From Leptolyngbya sp. FACHB-321 (GTDB lineage: Bacteria; Cyanobacteriota; Cyanobacteriia; Leptolyngbyales; Leptolyngbyaceae): a stretch of DNA of 64,000 bases. The position numbers and the translations under genes are program-made. Below, one piece after another: positions 53,411 through 61,878 of this stretch. The number at the start of each line of letters is the position of its first letter. Position 1 is the stretch's first letter. The notes under the pieces are model-generated. The model was given only the letters and a program-made list of their open reading frames with translations, was not told the DNA's origin and did not search any database. The stretch spans positions 248,001 through 312,000 of the forward strand of contig NZ_JACJPI010000058.1 of NCBI RefSeq assembly GCF_014695975.1. The letters run 5' to 3'.

Positions 53411-54622
53411 TCATGTTCTTAAACCTATCCTTTGCTTACATTGCACCCAAACCTTTCTAATTTTCCAGAATTTACTGCTTTCCATAGCAACATTTCTTTC
53501 TTGAGTTTGCTCTAGTTGGTTCTGGGTTTGCTCCAACTGAGCCTGCGTTTGCTCTAGTTGGTTCTGGGTTTGCTCCAACTGAGCCTGCGTTTGTCCTAAT
53601 TGGTTCTGAGTTTGCTCTAACTGAGCCTGCGTCTGCTCTAGTTGGTTCTGAGTTTGCTCCAACTGAGCCTGCGTTTGTCCTAATTGGTTCTGAGTTTGCT
53701 CCAACTGAGCCTGCGTTTGCTCTAGTTGGTTCTGAGTTTGCTCCAACTGAGCCTGCGTTTGTCCTAATTGGTTCTGAGTTTGCTCCAACTGAGCCTGCGT
53801 TTGCTCTAATTGGTTTTGAAAGTTTGATAACTCTGTTTGTAGCTGCAAATTTTGCTCATTAACACGTGAGTGCTTTAGGTTTAGTGCGGCATACTTGCCT
53901 TCAAGAGTCATTGGAAACGCACGTAGAACAAACTGTAGAGTATCTGCATCCTCTGCTTGCTCAACTTGGTGAATCAGTTCATCACTTAGGGATTGCCGTT
54001 CCACATCAGGTACATAGTACGACGAGCCAGAGAATACTGGAACAATTGTACGGTCAATAATATCCACCGTATAGCCTGCTCGTTCGAATAATTCTTGAAC
54101 CGTTTTCCGTGTAAAAAATCTTAGGTGGGTGTTATCTAAAAGACCCAAATCAGCATATTCAAAATGACCCTGCAAGAGTGAAAGCCGCACTGCACCATGA
54201 GCAATATTGGGAATTGAGGCAACAACATAGCCGCCAGGCTGCAAGATCTGGCGAGCTTCTTCCAGAACCCGCCAAGGATCGCGTAAATGCTCCAGAACGT
54301 CACCGAAGACAGCTACTTCAAATTTTTGGTCACGTAGAATCTCTGGAATAGAGATAAAATCCAAATCAGCGACGAGTACTTGATCACAGTGATGTTCTGC
54401 AATTTTTGCTGCTTCAGGATTCAGTTCCACTCCTACAACATAACAGCCTCTTTGCTTGAGGAATTGAGCAAAGTAGCCTGTAGCGCACCCAAAATCAACG
54501 ACTCGTTTGTTATTGCCAATTAAATTTAATTGTTTTTTTGAGCTGTTGTTTTCATCTAATTCGTTCTCATTTGTAATTTCTACTAAAGGATAGTTTTTTA
54601 CTTGACCAGAGGTAGAAGTCAT
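53411..54622 (-). CDS. Methyltransferase fused to a heptad-repeat coiled coil
   Basis: 403 residues. Residues 35-215 are a class I SAM methyltransferase (RVVDFGCATGYFAQFLKQRG, FGDVLEHLRDPWRVLEEARQ, NTHLRFFTRKTVQELFERAG). From about 260 to 375 there are 15 consecutive heptads of the type LEQTQAQ/LEQTQNQ/LGQTQAQ, a long coiled coil. The C-terminus is AMESSKFWKIRKVWVQCKQR, matching the start of the GT2 protein at 49.3 kb. It is on the opposite strand to the other glycan genes. The ATG at 54622 was used. Confidence 0.9.
   Translation of the reverse strand: MTSTSGQVKNYPLVEITNENELDENNSSKKQLNLIGNNKRVVDFGCATGYFAQFLKQRGCYVVGVELNPEAAKIAEHHCDQVLVADLDFISIPEILRDQKFEVAVFGDVLEHLRDPWRVLEEARQILQPGGYVVASIPNIAHGAVRLSLLQGHFEYADLGLLDNTHLRFFTRKTVQELFERAGYTVDIIDRTIVPVFSGSSYYVPDVERQSLSDELIHQVEQAEDADTLQFVLRAFPMTLEGKYAALNLKHSRVNEQNLQLQTELSNFQNQLEQTQAQLEQTQNQLGQTQAQLEQTQNQLEQTQAQLEQTQNQLGQTQAQLEQTQNQLEQTQAQLEQTQNQLGQTQAQLEQTQNQLEQTQAQLEQTQNQLEQTQERNVAMESSKFWKIRKVWVQCKQRIGLRT
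53495..53809 (-). repeat. 21-base heptad repeats with an 84-base higher-order period
   Basis: Fifteen in-frame 21-base units encoding LEQTQAQ, LEQTQNQ, LGQTQAQ or LEQTQNQ in a repeating four-unit order, with nearly identical DNA. It lies within the methyltransferase-coiled-coil gene. Confidence 0.95.
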
Positions 54623-55061
54623 ACGCAAATTTGCTCTGTAGGAATGGAGGTTAAAAGCTATAGATCGAACTAGGTTGTATTGCCCACCTTTTTCTTGATG
54701 ATGCAGATAAATCTTGTGAATTCTAGCTACTAAGATTTGCTATTCAATTATTGAAGTAAAGGGTAAGCCTACAACAATTTGGAACTTTGATGACATGAAG
54801 GTTTATTCCAGAGTGTAGTAGTACTTGTACTTTGAATAAAAAGGTTCTAAGTTTGGAATGTCAGAAAATTTATATAATTCTCAATAAAACTAATTTAACC
54901 TTTGAGTAAACATTTTGTCTGCTTATGTTAGTCTCGCCTTAAGCGACATTTGGCTAACACAATAAAATGATGACCGTATAAATTTTTAAGTATTTATATA
55001 AGCACTATAGTAAATTTTTGACGGGCAACCGATAAGTTTCTTTTAACGGTAGTATTTTATC
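54623..55061. other. AT-rich intergenic region in the glycan locus
   Basis: About 440 bases between divergent genes, very AT-rich. No gene or defined structure is seen. Confidence 0.45.
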
Positions 55062-55709
55062 ATGCTTCAACGCGAACAAAAAGACATTGTCAACGACTTT
55101 CATAACCTTTACTATGACGGTCCTAAGAGTGAAGGGCACATTTCTGAACGCACTTACTGGATGAATGTGCAATGCCTGAAATGTCCGTTAGATATGTGGA
55201 TATATCAAGAAATTGTTGCTGAAACCCAGCCCGACTTGATTGTTGAAACAGGTAAGCATATGGGTGGTAGCGCTCTGTTTATGGCACATATGCTTAATAT
55301 TAGTGGGCATGGTGAGATCATCACGATCTATATTCTCGACTATCCTGGCAGACCACAGCATTCCAGAATTAACTATGTTCAAGGTTCCAGTGCTGATCCA
55401 GCTTTAGTTAACTCTTTACTGAATGTCCGACTGCCAAAAAAATGTATGGTGATTCTGGATTCTGATCATTCTAAGCAACATATTGTAGCAGAAATGGCTC
55501 TCCTTGCACCTTATGTTAGTGTTGGTAGCTACCTCATTGTCGAAGATACCAACACTAATGGGCACCCTGCTTATCCCTCGTTTGGTGAAAGCGGGTTTGA
55601 AGCTGTGGAGGAGTTCTTAAGTAAAAATCAGAATTTCTCTGTGGATACTTCAAAAGAAAAATTTCTTATGACATTTAATCCAAGTGGCTACTTAAAGAGA
55701 ATGTACTAA
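55062..55709 (+). CDS. CmcI-like methyltransferase/hydroxylase family protein
   Basis: 215 residues of the cephalosporin hydroxylase (CmcI) family, which includes rhamnosyl O-methyltransferases. Motifs: LIVETGKHMGGSALFMAHML (SAM-binding), ITIYILDYPGRPQHSR, CMVILDSDHSKQHIVAEM and SYLIVEDTNTNGHPAYPSFG. In glycan loci such proteins usually methylate a sugar. The ATG is preceded by an AT-rich region with no clear ribosome site. Confidence 0.87.
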   Translation: MLQREQKDIVNDFHNLYYDGPKSEGHISERTYWMNVQCLKCPLDMWIYQEIVAETQPDLIVETGKHMGGSALFMAHMLNISGHGEIITIYILDYPGRPQHSRINYVQGSSADPALVNSLLNVRLPKKCMVILDSDHSKQHIVAEMALLAPYVSVGSYLIVEDTNTNGHPAYPSFGESGFEAVEEFLSKNQNFSVDTSKEKFLMTFNPSGYLKRMY

Positions 55710-55935
55710 CTTTATCACTTGGTTAGAAAGCGCTTATGCAACCGTTTAAGTATTAGATAGGATGATGGTCAATGCTTGAGCGATTGCATCTGCTGTAGCA
55801 TCCTTTGCTAGGGGAAGATTGGTTGATCCAGCAGAGTATAGACTAGATAGTTCAAAACGTTGCCGGGTAAAGTGCAATCATAAGTGCAGCAATGCCACAA
55901 CGTTAGCAAGATGCTTAAATCAGTTTAAAGAGAAA

Positions 55936-55963
55936 GGGACAAGTACTAGATAGTGCTTGTCCC
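55936..55963 (-). terminator. Terminator of the group 2 sigma gene
   Basis: GGGACAAGTACT-agat-AGTGCTTGTCCC, a 12-base stem with one G-T pair, followed on the minus strand by TTTCTCTTT, 26-53 bases after the sigma stop. Confidence 0.8.
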
Positions 55964-55988
55964 CTACTTTATTTAAGGAGCGTACAGT

Positions 55989-56972
55989 TTAGCTAGCAAG
56001 ATATTCTCGTACGTTCGCTTTGCGGCGACGCAGATGGTCAAGTGCTTGGCGCTCAAGCTGGCGTACCCGTTCACGGCTAAGGCTAAGGCGTTCACCAACC
56101 TTCGCAAGAGACAGTTCGTTACCGTCCTCCAAACCATAACGCAGTGCAATGACCTGCCGTTGCTGTGGCGTTAGGTCAGCCATTAGCGTTTCCAAGTCTT
56201 GACGCAGCGATTCTTGCGCCATGTAGGTTTCAGGAGAAGGACCATCATCTTCCAACAAGTCTTGCAGTTCGGTGTCCTGGTTATCGCCAACGCGCAGGTC
56301 CAAAGAAACGGGCTGACGTGCGATCGTCAGATATTCTCGAATCTGAGCAGGTTCCAACTCTAGAGCAACCCCGATCTCAGCCGCAGTCGCACTACGACCG
56401 AGCTTTTGTGCCAGCTCGCGCTGCACTTTTTTGATCTTGTTGAGCTTTTCAGTGATGTGGATGGGTAGACGGATCGTGCGTGCCTGTTGAGCGATCGCTC
56501 GCGTGATTGCCTGCCGAATCCACCAGTAGGCGTAAGTTGAGAATTTGTAGCCACGCATGGGATCAAACTTCTCAACGCCGCGTTCCAGACCCATCGTGCC
56601 TTCCTGAATTAGATCCAGAAATTCTAGATTGCGTTTCTGGTACTTTTTAGCGATCGACACAACCAAGCGTAAATTCGCCTCGATCATTTTTTGTTTAGCC
56701 CGCTGACCCCGCAGCATCACCTCTTTGAAGCTTTCTTCACTCATTTGAGCATGGTCCGCGAGTTCTTTGGCAGTCGGCTCGTGGTCAAGCGTTTGGGCAA
56801 GCACCTCTTTTTGCTCATGCAGCGCCATCATTTGCTGCACCTGCTTACCGTAAATAATTTCTTGTTCATGGGTCAGCATCGGCACGCGACCAATTTCGTG
56901 CAGGTAGGTACGAACCATATCTGCCGTAAAAGTGGGCTTCGTAGCTTTAGATTTGGTATTGGCAGTAGCCAT
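55989..56972 (-). CDS. Group 2 RNA polymerase sigma factor
   Basis: 327 residues of the sigma-70 family without region 1.1. Regions 1.2 (TADMVRTYLHEIGRVPMLTH), 2 (LRLVVSIAKKYQKRNLEFLD, YAYWWIRQAITRAIAQQART), 3 and 4 (LRYGLEDGNELSLAKVGERL, SRERVRQLERQALDHLR) are intact. Group 2 sigmas in cyanobacteria (SigB to SigE) handle light, carbon and stress responses. The paralogue is not assigned. The start at 56972 gives the usual MATANTKSK N-terminus. It has a long upstream region. Confidence 0.95.
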   Translation of the reverse strand: MATANTKSKATKPTFTADMVRTYLHEIGRVPMLTHEQEIIYGKQVQQMMALHEQKEVLAQTLDHEPTAKELADHAQMSEESFKEVMLRGQRAKQKMIEANLRLVVSIAKKYQKRNLEFLDLIQEGTMGLERGVEKFDPMRGYKFSTYAYWWIRQAITRAIAQQARTIRLPIHITEKLNKIKKVQRELAQKLGRSATAAEIGVALELEPAQIREYLTIARQPVSLDLRVGDNQDTELQDLLEDDGPSPETYMAQESLRQDLETLMADLTPQQRQVIALRYGLEDGNELSLAKVGERLSLSRERVRQLERQALDHLRRRKANVREYLAS

Positions 56973-57781
56973 GGATGCGTACAACTCCGTAGACAAAGGA
57001 CAGGGAACTAGGACTGAAGCGAAACTTAGCGCCCTAAGCAACATCAGTTAGGACATTAGAGACAAACGTTCTATATCAGGACAACTCTCTCGGATCTAGA
57101 GTCTTTAACCTGACTGTCAAGCCTTTAGCTTTCGATACTTGTTTTCTAGTGGAGAACTAGAACACTATTAGAGTGCTCTCAGTTCACTAAAGACAACTAA
57201 TTAGAGAACAATTTCCTTAATGCGAAAGCACTCAACTATTGAGCAGAACACTTAAAATGACTGGGTTTAGACGGCAACTGAAGCACTAAGACGGAATCAT
57301 TATGACTTTGCATCTGATCGTAGCCTACATTATAGACGCAACCAAAGTCTTTTAGTTTCGCCCTATAGTATGACCCGACCGGGTGAGTAGTCCCTCTTAA
57401 GTCGCATACAAAGCTCCAGATGTCTTAAGGTTTTGGAGACGATTGAATAGGATATTAACTGCGTTGTGCTGCTGCGCGGTACATTGCTTCATACCCTATG
57501 ATGACCTGATTGTTTGCTTCTGAACAGTCCTAGATAAGAGGGATAACCGAACGGTAGCACCACTTTCAGGTAGGTCGTTGAATACATTTGATTTAAGGCA
57601 CCCTTGAATGATTTACGTTCGAGCTTTGCTAGTAGATTCATCACCGTCGCTACTTTCTAAGACGAGTCAAAGGAGTTCAGCTACAACCTGCGTAAAGAGG
57701 TGATGGGATGAAAGGGTGAAGAAGTGAAGGAAGAGGCTGGTATAAGGAGACGGTTATGATGATTCAGAGCTTGCTATCTGC
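56973..57781. other. Long upstream region of the sigma factor gene
   Basis: About 810 bases between the sigma factor start and the end of the HerA-like gene. It probably carries the sigma promoter and leader. No gene, tRNA or known RNA motif was recognised. Confidence 0.45.
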
Positions 57782-59515
57782 TTAAAAACCGAGGTCAGCT
57801 TTGGCTGCTTCAGCCGCTTTGAAAACTACTGCTGCTGGCAATTCTTCCCAGGCAGGTTCGCTGATTTCAGCGTAAAAGGTTTCATCATAAGGACGAGTTT
57901 TAACGACGACTGGCATCGGGATCGCATGACCCAGGATTAAAGCTTGTTGCTTGGAGTCTAATTTTGCCAGCACTGATCGCAGGCTTTGTGCGCCCGAAAC
58001 GCCAGTGAAAATGGCATCAATATCTTTCTCGTCGTTAAGCAGCGCTGTAATGCGAGTCCCGATCTGAGACATGACTTCGTTGTCGATACCGGATGGACGT
58101 TGATCGACCACCAAAAGAGTGACGAAGTACTTTCGCATTTCACGGGCGATCGTGCCAAAAATAGTTTGTCCCACGGTCGAGGGATCAAGAAAGCGATGTG
58201 CTTCTTCGATCGTGATCACAAGCTGGCGCGGGCGATCGCTCACCTTCTTGGTCTGTAAAAACTGTTCGGCTTTCCGAACATAGGCATGGTGGATGCGACG
58301 TGCGATCACGTTTGTTGCCAGCATATAGGACAGTAGATTTGACTGAGAGCCAAACTCGACGACAACGTGTTTACCGGCTTCGATCGACTCTAAAATCTGT
58401 CCGACATAATTGTGCGGGCAGGTCTGGCGAATATACTTCAGCTCATCTAGACGATTGAGCTTCCGTTGCAACGCCATGATTGAAGATTTACTGCCCATTT
58501 TGGTTTCGCAAAACTCTTGAATTTCGCCGTTGCTCATTGCTAATAGACGGCTAATCCAGGCTTTGCCAAACTCATTGCGAAGAATAATCGCATTTTCTAG
58601 ACTGGCTTCCGACAGATTAAGTTCACCCCGCACCAGCATCAAATCTTCTACGTCGATCTGATCGAAACTGATATAAAGCTCTTGTGCGTCCCGTACGCCG
58701 CGTCGCTTTGTCGAGTCCGGATCAAGGGTGTAAATTTGCACCTGACCCGGAAACAGTTGCCGAAGCCCCTTGACTGTGCTGAACTGCTTGCCTTCGCGTG
58801 CGGCTTCCCAGCCATATTCGGAGTGCATATCAAAGATAAGGTTCACCGCTGCCTGTTTGCGGATGATGCCTGATAGCAGTAACCGTGTCAGAAACGATTT
58901 CCCCGTCCCAGATTTACCGAAGACGCCGTTGCTGCGCTCAACAAAGCGATCGAGATCAATGCAAACGGGCACTGCCATATCGATCGGTTGCCCAATCGCA
59001 AAATTCCGTCTACTTGGGTCATCCTCCCACCCAAAGACTGCCCGAAAGTCTCGCTCGCTAGCATCATAAACCTGGCTAAAGTGACCGGGGATTGTTTTGA
59101 CTGGAAGCAGTTCGATGTCTGCACTAGTTTGAGCGGTGTAAGAACCGGCGCTTTCAGCTTTTAGCTTTCGGCTTTCAGCTTTCCGGTTGCTAACGGTTGA
59201 CGGTCGATCGCTAACTGCTTCTCCTGGTGTAAACATCAGCATCGGCGTTAAGGCGATCGTGCCAAAGGTGCCTGTACCAGCAAGAACTTCCTGCAAAAAA
59301 CTGTTGGGATCAGGTGGATTGGCAAGAATGCGGGGACTACCTGTACCCAGAGAAACGTCGGTGAGCATACAAAAGAAGCGCGATCGCATTCCCTGCACCA
59401 CCAGAAACTTGCCTACGCGCATATCTTCCACAAACACATCGGGGTGCAAGCGGACTTCTAGCCCCTGACTAAGGGAGCCCTGAACGACGGAACCGAGTGG
59501 TTGCTCTGGAGCCAT
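57782..59515 (-). CDS. HerA-like ATPase (DUF87 family)
   Basis: 577 residues. An N-terminal HAS-barrel-like region is followed from about 175 by a RecA-like motor with Walker A GKSGTGKSFLTRLLL and Walker B LVITIEEAHRFL, then VDQRPSGIDNEVMSQIGTRI as a sensor/Arg-finger region. HerA-type ATPases translocate on DNA, often with NurA nuclease, in end resection or defence. No NurA is adjacent. Residues of about 108-122 (VSNRKAESRKLKAESAGS) are encoded by a low-complexity repeat that interrupts the N-terminal domain. Confidence 0.9.
   Translation of the reverse strand: MAPEQPLGSVVQGSLSQGLEVRLHPDVFVEDMRVGKFLVVQGMRSRFFCMLTDVSLGTGSPRILANPPDPNSFLQEVLAGTGTFGTIALTPMLMFTPGEAVSDRPSTVSNRKAESRKLKAESAGSYTAQTSADIELLPVKTIPGHFSQVYDASERDFRAVFGWEDDPSRRNFAIGQPIDMAVPVCIDLDRFVERSNGVFGKSGTGKSFLTRLLLSGIIRKQAAVNLIFDMHSEYGWEAAREGKQFSTVKGLRQLFPGQVQIYTLDPDSTKRRGVRDAQELYISFDQIDVEDLMLVRGELNLSEASLENAIILRNEFGKAWISRLLAMSNGEIQEFCETKMGSKSSIMALQRKLNRLDELKYIRQTCPHNYVGQILESIEAGKHVVVEFGSQSNLLSYMLATNVIARRIHHAYVRKAEQFLQTKKVSDRPRQLVITIEEAHRFLDPSTVGQTIFGTIAREMRKYFVTLLVVDQRPSGIDNEVMSQIGTRITALLNDEKDIDAIFTGVSGAQSLRSVLAKLDSKQQALILGHAIPMPVVVKTRPYDETFYAEISEPAWEELPAAVVFKAAEAAKADLGF
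59150..59183. repeat. Low-complexity repeat inside the HerA-like gene
   Basis: Alternating CTTTCAGCTTTTAG and CTTTCGGCTTTCAG units, in frame. Similar tracts occur between genes at about 31.55, 32.15, 37.80 and 43.45 kb. Confidence 0.75.
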
Positions 59516-59822
59516 TCAATTACTCTAAACTTCACTGATCAAGCGATGTCTAGGCAGCAGACATTGCCTAACCTCGATCAAGCAACATTTTTTCAAAGCC
59601 GACAGGTTAAAGCAAATGTACTAATGACGTAAAACAAGCGTACCATTTTGCTTGCTAAATGCAAGCGATCGCGCTTATCACAGCAAAAAATCGACTCTTT
59701 GCAGAATCGGACGAATGTCAACTAAACGACTTGAAGTAGCTCAGCGTTGGCAGTATACGAGCGTCTGTAATCAATCAATGCGCCTGTCATTGCTTCAGAG
59801 AGCAACTTAAAGGTAAATGCTT
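59516..59822. other. Intergenic region
   Basis: About 300 bases upstream of the HerA-like gene and downstream of the amidohydrolase. Nothing recognisable. Confidence 0.4.
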
Positions 59823-61076
59823 TTATGCACCATGCCAGTCAGTTTTGGGTGGATCTGTTTTTGCCAGCAGCTTGCCCTGCGAAATGACATAACGCACCGT
59901 GGCGCGGCGACGGATCGCATCGTAACGATCATGAGCATCCAGCACAATTAGATTTGCAGGTTTGCCGACTTCAACGCCATAGCGATCGCTCACATTTAGC
60001 GTTTTCGCACCATTCCACGTCACCATGTCATAGCAGGCATCAATCTCGGCAGTACCTGTCATCTGGCAAACGTGGAGTCCCATAGAGGCGACATCCAGCA
60101 TATTGCCTGTGCCGAGAGAATACCAGGGATCTTGGATACAGTCGTGTCCGAAACTGACGTTAGTGCCTTGCTGCCAGAGTTCTTTAACGCGAGTCACACC
60201 GCGACGTTTGGGATAGGTGTCCGTGCGTCCTTGCAGCGTGATGTTGATCAAAGGATTGGCGATGAAGTTGAGTTCGGTGCGACGAAGAAAGCTAAGTAGT
60301 TTGAAGGCGTAGGCATTGTTATAAGAACCAAAGGCAGTGGTGTGGCTGGCGGTGACGCGAGACCCCATACCAGTACGCATTGCCTCCGCTGCAACCACTT
60401 CGAGAAAGCGGGACTGATCATCATCAATTTCGTCGCAGTGGATATCGATGAGGCGATCGTATTTCTGAGCCAACTCAAAAATGCGATGCACTGATTTCAC
60501 CCCATCTTCTCGCGTCAGTTCATAGTGAGGAATGCCACCAACAGCATCGGCACCCATTTCCATTGCTTTCTCAATCAGGCTGTCGTTCTGCGCTCCACCA
60601 TAGATACCGTCTTGCGGAAAAGCAACAACTTGGAGCGTCATCCAGTCTTTTACAGCTTCGCGGACATCTAAAAGCGCCTGAAGTGCGGTGAGGCTGGTTT
60701 CGCTGACATCGGCATGGCTACGGACAAAGAGAACGCCCAGCATGGCTTGCTGCTTCAGGGTTTCAATGGCGCGGGCTTTGCCATCTTCTAGTGAAAGGTT
60801 TTGCTTACGATCGCGCCAAATTTCAATGCCTTCAAACAACGTACCGCTTTGGTTCCAGCGCGGGTCGCCAACCGTTAGTGCTGAGTCGAGATGAATGTGT
60901 GACTCGACAAAGGGTGGACTCACAAGCTGCCCCTGAAGGTCAATGTCAAGGGTGGCAGACTCTACAATCTGAGACTCAATCGTGACGATCGTCCCCTGCC
61001 GCACCGCAATATCCACTGTTGCGATCGTCCCATCTCTCTGAAGCAAGCGACCCTGACGCAGGAGCAAATCGTACAT
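59823..61076 (-). CDS. Cytosine deaminase-family amidohydrolase
   Basis: 417 residues, TIM-barrel amidohydrolase of the CodA type. Metal ligands and catalytic residues: His60 and His62 (ESHIHLDSA), His213 and Glu216 (DIHCDEIDDDQSR), His245 (ASHTTAFGSYN) and Asp312 (SFGHDCIQDPWYSLGTGNML). The residue after the catalytic Asp is Cys313, where E. coli CodA has Asp314. The substrate is therefore probably not plain cytosine. It is 25 bases downstream of cpcT, and its ribosome site AAGGTGTGAAG arises from a duplication of the cpcT stop region. The ATG at 61076 was chosen over a GTG two codons upstream. Confidence 0.9.
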   Translation of the reverse strand: MYDLLLRQGRLLQRDGTIATVDIAVRQGTIVTIESQIVESATLDIDLQGQLVSPPFVESHIHLDSALTVGDPRWNQSGTLFEGIEIWRDRKQNLSLEDGKARAIETLKQQAMLGVLFVRSHADVSETSLTALQALLDVREAVKDWMTLQVVAFPQDGIYGGAQNDSLIEKAMEMGADAVGGIPHYELTREDGVKSVHRIFELAQKYDRLIDIHCDEIDDDQSRFLEVVAAEAMRTGMGSRVTASHTTAFGSYNNAYAFKLLSFLRRTELNFIANPLINITLQGRTDTYPKRRGVTRVKELWQQGTNVSFGHDCIQDPWYSLGTGNMLDVASMGLHVCQMTGTAEIDACYDMVTWNGAKTLNVSDRYGVEVGKPANLIVLDAHDRYDAIRRRATVRYVISQGKLLAKTDPPKTDWHGA

Positions 61077-61080
61077 CTTC

Positions 61081-61123
61081 ACACCTTAATTTCGTCTGCG
61101 TTTACACCTTAACTTCGTCTGCG
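61081..61123. repeat. Tandem duplication at the cpcT stop codon
   Basis: ACACCTTAATTTCGTCTGCG (61081-61100) and ACACCTTAACTTCGTCTGCG (61104-61123), one mismatch, 23-base period. One copy encodes the end of CpcT and the other supplies the leader of the amidohydrolase gene. Confidence 0.85.
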
Positions 61124-61689
61124 AAGCTCGCCCAGCGCACAAATTCAAACGGTCCCGCAACCGAACCCCACAAGTGTTCATCAGTTTCAGGATCACGTCC
61201 GCGATCAAGGCTAATGAATTTTTCGCCATCAATCTCAAATTCACTATCAAGGTAGGTATTTACACCACGACGGACGACCATACAGGCTTTACCAGGTTCA
61301 ACCGCTCCCTTAAAACTGTGTCCCGTCCACTGCACTCGCACATTGCACCCTGGCAGCTTTTCGAGGTGGTCAGCTTTGAGCGTTGGCAATCGTTTAACAT
61401 CGCGAGTCGCGCCATAAAACTGTGCTTCATCGTGCACACGGTAGTTTTCGATTTCGATGCGATCGTTCGTTGCCATCAACTTCAGCACCCGCACTCGATA
61501 GGGATCGTTCAGCGCATAATCATATGCCTGCTCTACCAGCAAACTCACGCCTGACAACAGCTCTAGCGGCAAGGGACGCATACAAACGCGAATATGGGCA
61601 AAAAAGGGCGGATTTTCAAACGCTTGCGCTTGATTGCTAAAATCTGCTGCCATCCAACGCCCCAGGGTTGCGATATCAGTGGAGTGAGT
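61102..61689 (-). CDS. cpcT: Phycocyanin beta-subunit (Cys-155) lyase CpcT
   Basis: 195 residues. Starts MTHSTDIATLGRWMAADFSN, which is the typical CpcT N-terminus, and has FAHIRVCMRPLPLELLSG, YDYALNDPYRVRVLKL, LEKLPGCNVRVQWTGHSFKG and SLDRGRDPETDEHLWGSVAG. It attaches phycocyanobilin to the second Cys of CpcB, complementing CpcEF at 27 kb. The Met at 61689 was chosen over one seven codons upstream. Transcribed with the amidohydrolase. Confidence 0.92.
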   Translation of the reverse strand, partial: THSTDIATLGRWMAADFSNQAQAFENPPFFAHIRVCMRPLPLELLSGVSLLVEQAYDYALNDPYRVRVLKLMATNDRIEIENYRVHDEAQFYGATRDVKRLPTLKADHLEKLPGCNVRVQWTGHSFKGAVEPGKACMVVRRGVNTYLDSEFEIDGEKFISLDRGRDPETDEHLWGSVAGPFEFVRWASFADEVKV

Positions 61690-61878
61690 CATTAATCGTG
61701 TGCTCTCCAAAATACTGACACTATCTTAAAGCCGTCGTTGTTCTTTCGGTAAGGAGTAAGGAGTGAGGAGTAGAAAGTTTTGAGTAGCGCTTTGCGGCAG
61801 GGTGAGGAGTAGAAGGCTGGAAGTGATGAGTTGGCTCTCTATTCCCAACTCCGACTCCCTATTCCCCTCCCCACGTCC

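Noticed and set aside
53495-53809. CRISPR-like array
   Set aside because: The 21-base repeats have no spacers and stay in frame as LEQTQ heptads of a coiled coil.
57782-59515. HerA-NurA or HerA-SIR2 type defence system
   Set aside because: Only the HerA-like ATPase is present. Neighbouring genes are a sigma factor and an amidohydrolase, with no nuclease or SIR2 partner.
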